DNA from: Rhodococcus sp. W8901
Lineage (GTDB): Bacteria > Actinomycetota > Actinomycetes > Mycobacteriales > Mycobacteriaceae
NCBI RefSeq assembly: GCF_013348805.1
Contig: NZ_CP054690.1
Span: 2,046,001-2,110,000, forward strand
Direction of reading: 5' to 3'
Length of the DNA stretch: 64,000 nt
Both the position numbers and the translations under genes were made by a program. Of this stretch, positions 1 to 6,548 are shown in pieces. How positions within the stretch are numbered: the stretch's first letter is position 1; each line of letters starts with the position of its first letter. The notes under the pieces were generated by a model. It was given only the letters and a program-made list of their open reading frames with translations. It was not told the DNA's origin and did no database searches.

Positions 1-1
1 C

Positions 2-823
2 CAGCAGGCGATCGAGATCATGCGCACCGTCTACACACCCGTGATGCAGCAGGCCGACACCAACGTCCCGAGGCTCCCCGAACCACCCCGAATCGGCGAC
101 GGCCCCACCGACCTCGACGGAACCCAACCCGGTGGCGGCGCACCCGGCAGCGGCGGATCGAACCCGTATGCGCCGCACGCAGGACCGAACTCGGGATCAC
201 CGCACAACCCGACACCGATGCCGGGTGCCCCGCTGCCCGGCGGAACCCCGGGCGCCGGGTCAGCTCCCGGAGGAGTCGGTGCGTTCGACCCCGCGGCAGC
301 CGGCGCTGAGCCCGGCGCGAGCGACCGGTTCGCGCCCAACCCCAACCAGACCGACGCCGTAACCACGCCCGCCTCCGCCTGGACTGCGCCCGCGGCGGCG
401 TCGGGCGGTGACGGCACCCGACTCGGCCAGTCCGGTCTCGGAACGTCGGGATCGGGAATCGGCGGCTACTCCGCCGGCGCCGGCGGACTGGGATCCGGGG
501 GAGGAGGCGGATCGGGTGCAGGTTCTCTCGGCGGCTACGGATCCGGTGGAATCGTCAGTGGCGGAATCGGTTCCGGATCGGGATCCGGTGCCGCAGGCGG
601 AACGGGTGCGACCGCGGCCACGACATCGGGCTCGGGCGCGGCGGGGGCACGCCCGGGCGCGGCAGGTGCCGGCATGATGCCCGGCGCCGGGGCGCGCGGC
701 CGCGGTGACGACGAATCCGAGCACAAGACCCCCGGCTACCTGGTGAACGTCGACAACGGCAGCGAACTGATCGGTAGTCTCCCGCTCGCTGCTCCTCCGG
801 TCATCGGGGCGACGGATCGCTGA
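2..823 (+). CDS. PPE/WXG-like T7SS secreted protein, C-terminal part (5' end outside window)
   Basis: The frame is open from the window edge, so the N-terminal helical domain lies upstream. The first residues (QQAIEIMRTVYTPVMQQAD) look like the end of an alpha-helical PPE/WXG-type domain. A long low-complexity tail rich in Gly, Ser, Pro and Ala follows. The last 45 residues form a distinct acidic end (RGRGDDESEHKTPGYLVNV, then DNGSELIG and a Pro-rich terminus). Helical domain, disordered tail and fixed C-terminal end is the layout of PPE-like T7SS substrates in Rhodococcus and Nocardia. That family assignment is inference because the diagnostic domain is missing. The EspC-like and WXG genes downstream support a T7SS context. 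A frameshifted second copy of the tail lies at 3969-4379. Confidence 0.65.
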   Translation, partial: QQAIEIMRTVYTPVMQQADTNVPRLPEPPRIGDGPTDLDGTQPGGGAPGSGGSNPYAPHAGPNSGSPHNPTPMPGAPLPGGTPGAGSAPGGVGAFDPAAAGAEPGASDRFAPNPNQTDAVTTPASAWTAPAAASGGDGTRLGQSGLGTSGSGIGGYSAGAGGLGSGGGGGSGAGSLGGYGSGGIVSGGIGSGSGSGAAGGTGATAATTSGSGAAGARPGAAGAGMMPGAGARGRGDDESEHKTPGYLVNVDNGSELIGSLPLAAPPVIGATDR

Positions 824-901
824 CGAGTGAGCTGTCGGCGCATCCACAGCTCGCTACCTGACGGACTGCGGTGTGGGGGACGAAGAATGTCAGCATTGTT
901 A

Positions 902-920
902 CGCTCCCCGGAGGGGAGCG
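902..920 (+). promoter_or_regulatory. Perfect 8-bp hairpin upstream of the EspC-like gene
   Basis: cgctcccc (902-909) and ggggagcg (913-920) pair perfectly around a 3-base loop. A run of five T lies 11 bases further on, and the start codon of the EspC-like gene is 25 bases downstream of the hairpin. It could be a weak terminator for the PPE-like gene or a 5'-UTR element of the cassette. The T run is too distant for a canonical intrinsic terminator. Confidence 0.4.
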
Positions 921-944
921 CAGATCGACCTTTTTGGGGGGCGC

Positions 945-1244
945 ATGTCGCTGATCGTGGATCCGGAGATGTTGCGGCAGTTCAGTTCCGCAGTGGCCGG
1001 AACTTCCGAGTCGTTGGCAGGGCTGGACGTGAGTTCACCGTTTGTAGACTGCCAGGAGGCCTTGCCGGGCACTGAAATTTCGACCGTTTCGGTCCGAGGG
1101 TGCGATGCAGTCGCTGCGGCACTCAGAAATGTGTGCGTCAGGCTGGGAGTCATCTCGCAAATCTCCACCGGGACTGCAAACAACTACGAAGTCTCCGAAG
1201 CGGATTTCAGTGAGATGCTGAATGCGATGGATGTACATCCGTGA
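945..1244 (+). CDS. EspC-like T7SS secretion-associated protein
   Basis: A 99-residue, mostly helical protein starting MSLIVDPEMLRQF. Size and pattern (N-terminal hydrophobic-D-P motif, conserved small residues, two predicted helices) resemble the EspC/YbaB-like ESX secretion-associated family (PF10824), whose members sit beside PPE- or WXG-type effectors. The start at 945 is chosen because a G-rich Shine-Dalgarno (SD) stretch ends 5 bases upstream; an upstream in-frame ATG at 873 would run through the 902-920 hairpin. The stop overlaps the next GTG start by 4 bases, so the two are translationally coupled. It may be co-secreted with, or help export, the WXG protein encoded next (inference). 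Confidence 0.6.
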   Translation: MSLIVDPEMLRQFSSAVAGTSESLAGLDVSSPFVDCQEALPGTEISTVSVRGCDAVAAALRNVCVRLGVISQISTGTANNYEVSEADFSEMLNAMDVHP

Positions 1245-2215
1245 TTCTCACCGTTTCACAGGTCACTTCGTGGAAACCGCACGCTCTTGGATCCGCTGCC
1301 GATGCGATCGATTCGATCGCGACGGCATTGGCCGAGCAGTTGGATGACGTCGTCGCGGCGCAATCGAATCTGTCCGAAACGTGGCGCGGATCAGCGGCGG
1401 ACGCGGCGACTGCGAGGATCACGCGGGAGAGATCGCTCGCCGTCGCGATATCGGATGCGATCGCTTCCATCGCGTACGAGCTCCGGAACAGCGCATCCGC
1501 GACGGAATCAGCCCGCGAGCACGTGCTGTCTGTGGTGACGGATGCGCGAACCCAGGGATACGCCGTCGACGACAGCGGAACCGTCGACCCCAGCGGGCTG
1601 CTCGGTTGGCTCCCGCTCGCGCCGCCCGAGACCAGAGACTACGCACGGATTCAGATTGAGAGGGACGCAGCAGAACTCACCCTGTCCGTTCTGGCGGCGC
1701 TGCGGGACGCAGCATCGGTTGCCGACGAGATGCAGCGAAGGCTGCGGGCCGCAATCGAGCATCTGGAAGTCACCGGAGCCGCCGCCGAATCGGGTGCCGT
1801 TGTCAGGTCCGAGAACGGGGGGTTCTCGTGGAAACCGGATGTACCTGCAACAACGGCAGCAGCGTCGATCGGTCTGGTCGCGGACGCCACGACGGAGGGC
1901 CTGGTCAGCGCGGCCAGGTCCTCGGGCGACGATGTCGCCCGCATCATCGGGAAAGGGTTCGGCCCGTTCGGCGCCGCGATCGGCGTGGTGCCGGCGATCG
2001 CCAACGACATCAATGGGGGCATGGATCCGACTAAGGCCGTGGTGACTGAAAGCGGAGGAGTGCTCGCAGGAGTGGGCAGTGCCGCGCTCGCAGGAATGGC
2101 GCTGGGATCATTCGTCCCCGGGGCCGGCACAGCGGTCGGGTTGGTAGTCGGCGTCGCCGCCGGCGCCGTAGGCGGGTACCTAGGATCCAAGTTTTTGCAG
2201 TCCATCTGGGACTGA
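1241..2215 (+). CDS. WXG100-like T7SS effector with hydrophobic glycine-rich C-terminus
   Basis: A 324-residue protein starting at a GTG that overlaps the previous stop. Residues 1-100 form a long helical hairpin with a WXG-type turn (LSETWRGSAADAA near residue 45). Residues 100-200 are helical and charged. The last 110 residues are hydrophobic and rich in G and A with repeated GxxxG-type spacing (GVLAGVGSAALAGMALGSF, then GAGTAVGLVVGVAAGAVGG). WXG-like export domain plus glycine-zipper tail is the layout of membrane-active LXG/WXG toxins such as TelE of Streptococcus gallolyticus. No catalytic motif is visible. A membrane-permeabilising effector is inference. The alternative is a structural T7SS substrate with a membrane anchor. 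Confidence 0.55.
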   Translation: MILTVSQVTSWKPHALGSAADAIDSIATALAEQLDDVVAAQSNLSETWRGSAADAATARITRERSLAVAISDAIASIAYELRNSASATESAREHVLSVVTDARTQGYAVDDSGTVDPSGLLGWLPLAPPETRDYARIQIERDAAELTLSVLAALRDAASVADEMQRRLRAAIEHLEVTGAAAESGAVVRSENGGFSWKPDVPATTAAASIGLVADATTEGLVSAARSSGDDVARIIGKGFGPFGAAIGVVPAIANDINGGMDPTKAVVTESGGVLAGVGSAALAGMALGSFVPGAGTAVGLVVGVAAGAVGGYLGSKFLQSIWD

Positions 2216-2266
2216 CACCGCAAGGCACAAGCTGGATGGCGAGACGCGACGAATGGGGATGGCGCA

Positions 2267-3214
2267 GTGAGTTCGACAGCATCGGGTAGATCCTTCGAGT
2301 CCTCGGAGGGGATCGCCCTGACCGCGTGGGGACGGAAGCGGAGGTGGCCTTGGCTTGCATGCGTCGTCTTCATGTGGACTTTGGCGGCGATCGGCGTCGG
2401 CATGGCAGTGCAGGCACTCATTGCAGAATCATGGTTGGTCGCAGCAGGTGCCGCGTGCGGCACGCTGTTCCTCGGAGGGTTGGGCTGGACTGGGCTCAGC
2501 GCAGCGGGCCTGGACTCCCCGAAGCTGGCCCGTCGAATCGTCGAATGCGACGACTCACGCGGCCGTGGGATTCGGGTACCCAATCGAATGGCCTCGCCAC
2601 TCGTCCTCTCCGTGTCACTCTGCGGTGGCGCCGTCTATGCACTGGTGGCGTCGCTCGGGTACTACTCTGGTTTGTCGTCTTCTCTGCTACCGAGCGGCCG
2701 TGAGGCGAATAGCAGCGCGACGCTACTCGGAATTGTCGGCCTCGTCGCGCTGGTGTCGGGACTGTGCGTCGGTCTCCTGAGTCCCCGTGGTGAGGTTCGG
2801 ATCTATCCATCGGGTATCCGGCGCCTGACGCGCCGCCTGTCCATGTTCAAATCGACAACGCTGGATACGTATAGAAGCTGGGAAGAGATCGAGATCGTCT
2901 GCGCAGATGAGGAGATCGTCCACAGCGGGGCGGTTGACGTACACCATCCGGTGATCAAACTCGGGACATTCGACCCGATCAACCTGAAAGAACGTACGAA
3001 GTTCGACACCGAGCGGGCGTTGGCTCTCATGGCCAGGACGTATGTTGCCGAACCACACACGTTTCTGGAGTTGCTTCGCCGTCTTCACGAACAGCCTGAT
3101 CTCCGGTCGGATGTGGGTCGTCCCGGGGCTCGTGAACTGCTGCGTCCTCCGGCATTGCGCACTCGGTTGAAGTCGGGAAGGAAGGAGAAGAACGTTGACG
3201 GATCTGAGAGTTGA
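2267..3214 (+). CDS. Four-TM membrane protein with PH-like domain; candidate immunity protein
   Basis: A 315-residue protein from a GTG start. Two hydrophobic segments lie at about residues 27-75 and two more at about residues 110-180. A soluble stretch follows, beginning near VRIYPSGIRRLTRR and continuing with alternating strands, like bacterial PH (bPH2) domains. The C-terminus is basic and ends in a KKNVDGSES-type tail. It lies 51 bases after the WXG effector, on the same strand. An integral membrane protein encoded directly after a glycine-zipper effector is where an immunity protein would be, as TipE is for TelE. No sequence family was recognised with certainty, so the immunity role is a hypothesis. 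Confidence 0.5.
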   Translation: MSSTASGRSFESSEGIALTAWGRKRRWPWLACVVFMWTLAAIGVGMAVQALIAESWLVAAGAACGTLFLGGLGWTGLSAAGLDSPKLARRIVECDDSRGRGIRVPNRMASPLVLSVSLCGGAVYALVASLGYYSGLSSSLLPSGREANSSATLLGIVGLVALVSGLCVGLLSPRGEVRIYPSGIRRLTRRLSMFKSTTLDTYRSWEEIEIVCADEEIVHSGAVDVHHPVIKLGTFDPINLKERTKFDTERALALMARTYVAEPHTFLELLRRLHEQPDLRSDVGRPGARELLRPPALRTRLKSGRKEKNVDGSES

Positions 3215-3758
3215 GGGAAGTGCGCGCGGGATGCCCGTAGTGACGATGACGGTGGCCGAGCGTCTCGAGACGCTCAATGTCAGATGCGTGCCCGCAGATC
3301 TGACGCAAACTAGTGGTGCGACCGCGGACGTGCCCTGTTTACCCGAATGGGTCGAAGCCCCGGCGGGGAGCCTCTCGTCCGGGAAAGTTCTGATCAACAC
3401 TTCTCATGCCGCGGACGGATTCACGCCGAACGCAGTTCTGCTGCATGGCCGATTGACCGATCGCATCGACCCCGACTGGTTGATGGCCGGCGCGTTCGAG
3501 GACGCACGGCGCCTACCTGGATGGTCCGAGCGAGAGACGAGCACGGCCGACTTTCGCGGACACCGGTCGGCATTCGTGTACGGCGTGTATGCCGTCGACC
3601 AGCGGGTTCTGGAGGCAACCACGCGGTACGTGGTACTGGAGGACCGTTCCGGACAGTACCTCACTCAACTAACCGTCACCACCTTGGCGTCGCAGCATGA
3701 CGAACTGCAGACTGATATCGCGGTGATCAATCTTGGACTCGAATTCTCGACCCGCTGA
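3195..3758 (+). CDS. LpqN/LpqT-family (Mog1/PsbP-like fold) protein without signal peptide
   Basis: The TTG start at 3195 is supported by a ggag-type SD 7-8 bases upstream; the gene overlaps the end of the membrane-protein gene by 20 bases. The 187-residue product has the pattern of mycobacterial LpqN: a strand with ADGFTPNAVLLHGRL, then DPDWLMAGAFEDARRLPGW, a central strand pair (FRGHRSAFVYGVYAV) and a C-terminal strand-helix ending in LGLEFSTR. LpqN and LpqT are secreted lipoproteins. This one has no signal peptide or lipobox, so it is probably cytoplasmic. In this cassette it may be a chaperone or accessory immunity factor (inference). It is the last intact gene before the duplicated remnants. 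Confidence 0.6.
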   Translation: MTDLRVEGSARGMPVVTMTVAERLETLNVRCVPADLTQTSGATADVPCLPEWVEAPAGSLSSGKVLINTSHAADGFTPNAVLLHGRLTDRIDPDWLMAGAFEDARRLPGWSERETSTADFRGHRSAFVYGVYAVDQRVLEATTRYVVLEDRSGQYLTQLTVTTLASQHDELQTDIAVINLGLEFSTR

Positions 3759-3771
3759 AGGACTTCTCGCG

Positions 3772-3968
3772 CCTCTACTAGCCACGCCCGGAGCACCTCG
3801 TCGAACCGCGCCTGCACGTCGCCGATGTGCCTGTCGAGGACGTCGATGTAGACGCTCCCTTATCGTGCACCGTCTACTTCTTCGCGACCCCGTCGCGTCC
3901 CGCTGGACCACCTTGCCCGCCAACAGCAGGTCGAGCGAACTTTGGTGATTGAACATGAAAACACCGCG
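3772..3968 (-). pseudogene. Remnant of the plsC 3' end (degenerate duplicate)
   Basis: Read on the minus strand this stretch matches three separate pieces of the intact gene at 6549-7988: about 6555-6620, 6655-6690 and 6963-7068. The intervening segments are deleted and point changes are scattered. Examples shared with the intact gene are the cggagNacctcgtcgaacc block near its end and the segment coding for the acyltransferase NHQSSLD region. No open frame survives. Its orientation relative to the PPE-tail remnant that follows fits one arm of an old tandem duplication. Confidence 0.8.
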
Positions 3969-4379
3969 GGGCGGTCCCGCAGGAGCCGGTGTCCAGCCCG
4001 CCGCGAACGACCAGTTCGCGCCGAACCCCAATCGGACGCCGTAACCAGGCCCCGCCTTCGCCTGGACTGCGCCTGCGGCGGTGACAGCACCCGACTCGGC
4101 TACGGATCTGGTGGAATCCTCAGCGGCGGAATCGGTTCCGGATCGGGATCCGGTTCCGCAGGCGGAACGACCGCGACCGCGGCCACGGCATCGGGCTCGG
4201 GCGCGGCGGGGGCCCGACCGGGCGCGACGGGCGCCGGCATGATGCCCGGCGCCGGGGCGCGCGGCCGCGGTGACGACGAATCCGAGCACAAGACGCCCGG
4301 CTACCTGGTGAACGTCGACAACGGCAGCGAACTGATCGGCAAGCTTCCACTGGCCGCCCCGCCCGTGATCGGGAGCTGA
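3969..4379 (+). pseudogene. Frameshifted second copy of the PPE-like protein tail
   Basis: This matches about 250-823 of the PPE-like gene. Shared blocks include the sequence around gaNcggttcgcgccNaacccc and then, after a deletion of roughly 100 bases, the stretch from the SGGI-SGGIGSGSGSG repeat to the end (GYLVNVDNGSELIG retained). The first part is out of frame with the last. The last 90 codons remain open but have no start of their own. It begins directly at the broken end of the plsC remnant. The copy ends in PPVIGS and a stop, close to PPVIGATDR of the first copy. Confidence 0.8.
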
Positions 4380-4403
4380 GGCGGCCAGTGCATATCTTCT
4401 GAA

Positions 4404-4460
4404 TGGAGGCGGCCGGATCGGCGACACGACGAGCAGTCGTCGTCCACCCGGCCGCCTTCA
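4404..4460 (-). terminator. Hairpin downstream of the lipoprotein gene
   Basis: A 13-bp stem (4404-4416 with 4448-4460, one G-T pair) encloses a loop holding a second small stem. It begins 15 bases past the lipoprotein stop on the minus strand and lies between two convergent frames. There is no U tail, as is common in actinobacteria. Confidence 0.5.
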
Positions 4461-4474
4461 TCCAGGGGCGCTCT

Positions 4475-5062
4475 TTAGGTGCCGATCAGTTGCTTGGCGG
4501 CCGACACGGCGGCCGGACCGTCCAGCGACGGCATGTCGTCCCACTGCCCGCCGGTGATCGTCACCTTGACGTCGGGTGTTGTGACCGTTGTGACGATCAC
4601 CCCGGCGACCGCCGTCGTCACCGGAAGGGTGTAGGCGACGCCACCGGCCTTCGCGAGCTCGGCGTCCGGGAGGACGACGAGCTGGCCGGCCTCGAGGTCC
4701 TGCACCGTCGGAACCTCTCCGGTCCCCGGCTCGATGAGAACCTCGACGCCACGGATCTCGCTCAGCGACGTGGCGCCGTCCGGGGTCTCCCAGTTGCAGA
4801 TCGCGCCATACTCGTCGACCGCATTGGACGGGCTCTCCTGCAGCCCCGCAATGTACTGCGCCACCGCAGGCGAGACGTCGTCGCAGCTCGTGAACCGCGC
4901 CAACACCTCCGCGCCCGCGGCGCTCGCCGCACCCTCGTCGGCGACCGAGACCTCGTCGGGCACGACCTCCGGGGCGGCCGGATCGGCGTCGTCGGAACCG
5001 CAGGCGCTGACCGCCACAGCAAGAAGCAGTACCACAGGAACAAACCGGGCGTTTCGGATCAT
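4475..5062 (-). CDS. Secreted lipoprotein, unknown function (DUF3558-like layout)
   Basis: A 195-residue protein from the ATG at 5062: basic start MIRNARF, hydrophobic core VPVVLLLAVAV and lipobox SACGSD, so Cys around residue 20 would be lipidated and the protein anchored outside the membrane. An acidic linker follows, then a domain with two Cys residues (FTSCDDVSP and AICNWETPDG) that could form a disulfide, and Val/Thr-rich strands at the end. Cys-CW-type spacing and size recall DUF3558 lipoproteins, but the match is loose. The upstream in-frame ATG at 5107 would put extra residues before the signal peptide and is rejected. It sits between the PPE-tail remnant and the IS element, in the second arm of the duplication. 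Confidence 0.65.
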   Translation of the reverse strand: MIRNARFVPVVLLLAVAVSACGSDDADPAAPEVVPDEVSVADEGAASAAGAEVLARFTSCDDVSPAVAQYIAGLQESPSNAVDEYGAICNWETPDGATSLSEIRGVEVLIEPGTGEVPTVQDLEAGQLVVLPDAELAKAGGVAYTLPVTTAVAGVIVTTVTTPDVKVTITGGQWDDMPSLDGPAAVSAAKQLIGT

Positions 5063-5108
5063 ATGGGGCACTGTACCGACCCGAAGGTCCCGAAATAGGA
5101 GAGACACC

Positions 5109-5112
5109 CTAG
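5109..5112. repeat. Left target-site duplication (ctag) of the IS element
   Basis: The 4-base ctag here is repeated at 6549-6552 on the other side of the element. It fits the YTAR target duplication known for the IS701 family. Confidence 0.7.
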
Positions 5113-5128
5113 TAGGACTTTGTTAGGT
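5113..5128 (+). repeat. IS left terminal inverted repeat
   Basis: taggactttgttaggt, the exact reverse complement of 6533-6548. Confidence 0.85.
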
Positions 5129-5211
5129 TGGGAAGGTGTGGTGACACAGCGGGCAGGTGCCGATCCAATGGGCAAGTACGCGTTGAAGTTTGCGGACGAT
5201 GCCGTAGAGGG

Positions 5212-6474
5212 TCAGTCCTGCCCAGCGGCTTTTGGGTCGGTCAGTCGCAGGGTGGTCAGGAACAGGTGGGCTGCGGTGACGAGGGTGACGTGGTGGTGCC
5301 AACCGATCCAGGAGCGGCCCTCGAAGTGCTCGAGTCCGAGTGCGACTTTCAGTTCGCGGTAGTCGTGCTCGATACGCCAGCGGAGTTTCGCGAGGCGGAC
5401 CAGTTCGTCGATCGGGGTGTCGGCGGGCAGGGTGGACAGCCAGAAGTCGGTGGGTTCTGTTGCACCGGTGGGCCATTCCGCCAGTAGCCACACTTGCTCG
5501 ACCGATCCGTCGTCGGCGCGAGGCACTCGATGGCCCGCGGGGCGGGCCCGCAGCGCAACGAATCGTGAACTCATCATGGCGTCAGGATTGCCGGGTGCGG
5601 TCTTGGTGCCGCGCCGCCACGACACTTCCTGCGCCGCATCCGGCGCGGCGGCGAGCACCAGGTCCTTGCAGCTGGACTTCGGCACCCGGTAACGGGCGGC
5701 GGCGGGACGCCCGGGGCCGATCCGGGGCGGGGTCTCGGGCTGGGCGTCGGCCGGGTAGACGCCGGTCGCCGCTTTGACTGCCACCATGTAGGGGATGCCG
5801 CGGTCGGAGAGTGCGGCGCGAAACTGTGCGCCCTCGCCGTAGCCGGCGTCCGCGACCACAACATCGGGTCGTGGTCGGCCCCAGGCGAGGAGTTCGTCGA
5901 TCATCTCCACCGCCATCTCCCATTTCGGTCGATGCCGTTCCCCCTCGGGTATCGCCGATTTCGCTCGACGAGCAGCGACCACGGCCGCGGCGTCGGGGTC
6001 GCCGGCGCAGGTGTCGTCCCAACTCTGCGGCACGAACAGCCGCCAGTTCAACGGGCACGACGCGGCATCGGACGCGGCATGCACACTGACCGCGACCTGA
6101 CAGTTGCCAACCTTGCCCAGGGTGCCCGAGTACTGCCTGGCCACGCACGGGGAGGCATCGCCGTCCTTGCCGAACCCGGTGTCGTCGACCACCCACGCGT
6201 CCGGTGCGATGAGCTCGCACGCCTTGCGTGAAAGAGTCTTCCGCACCGGCTCGACCTTCCACGGCGAACTGGTCACGAACTGCTGCAACCGTTGATGATC
6301 CACACCGAGCCGGGCCGCCATCGGCTGCATCGACTTGCGCTCACCGTTCAGCATCAATCCCCGCGCATACAACCCCGCCGTCGCCACCCTGTCCTTGCGG
6401 GCCAACGACGAGAACACCTCACTCACAAAGAAATCGAGACGTTCATCGACCTCGGAAAGGGCTGCGTCATCCAC
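5212..6474 (-). CDS. IS701-family transposase
   Basis: A 420-residue DDE transposase. The first catalytic Asp lies in the conserved block VVDDTGFGKDGDASPCVA (about residues 95-112), typical of IS701. A second block reads VVVADAGYGEGAQFR, where the following Asp would be. The C-terminal YREMK-like signature of this superfamily appears as RWRIEHDYRELKVALGLEHFEGRSW in shortened form (WRIEHDYRELK). The N-terminus (RLDFFVSEVFSSLARKDR) and the length match full-length family members. No frameshift or stop is seen, so the enzyme should be functional. Confidence 0.92.
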   Translation of the reverse strand: MDDAALSEVDERLDFFVSEVFSSLARKDRVATAGLYARGLMLNGERKSMQPMAARLGVDHQRLQQFVTSSPWKVEPVRKTLSRKACELIAPDAWVVDDTGFGKDGDASPCVARQYSGTLGKVGNCQVAVSVHAASDAASCPLNWRLFVPQSWDDTCAGDPDAAAVVAARRAKSAIPEGERHRPKWEMAVEMIDELLAWGRPRPDVVVADAGYGEGAQFRAALSDRGIPYMVAVKAATGVYPADAQPETPPRIGPGRPAAARYRVPKSSCKDLVLAAAPDAAQEVSWRRGTKTAPGNPDAMMSSRFVALRARPAGHRVPRADDGSVEQVWLLAEWPTGATEPTDFWLSTLPADTPIDELVRLAKLRWRIEHDYRELKVALGLEHFEGRSWIGWHHHVTLVTAAHLFLTTLRLTDPKAAGQD

Positions 6475-6532
6475 CTCGCCATGGTCTCGAGAATCACGCA
6501 GAATCTCGAGGGCCCACCCCCGATCGTGACAG

Positions 6533-6548
6533 ACCTAACAAAGTCCTA
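6533..6548 (-). repeat. IS right terminal inverted repeat
   Basis: acctaacaaagtccta, the exact reverse complement of the left end. The right target copy ctag follows at 6549-6552. Confidence 0.85.

Larger units (their letters stand above)
5113..6548 (-). mobile_element. IS701-family insertion sequence
   Basis: A 1436-bp element bounded by a perfect 16-bp terminal inverted repeat (5113-5128 and 6533-6548) and flanked by ctag. Counting the palindromic target copies, 20 bases are exactly complementary at the two ends. It holds one intact transposase gene and looks recent and potentially active. Insertion was at the plsC stop codon: the right ctag copy supplies the cta that reads as TAG on the minus strand. 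Confidence 0.9.

Noticed and set aside
3942-4379. A 145-codon gene from ATG 3942
   Set aside because: The ATG belongs to the plsC remnant and the rest is the shifted PPE tail; no SD and no conserved start.
5340-6089. Plus-strand frames inside the IS element
   Set aside because: Antisense to an intact transposase; no motifs.
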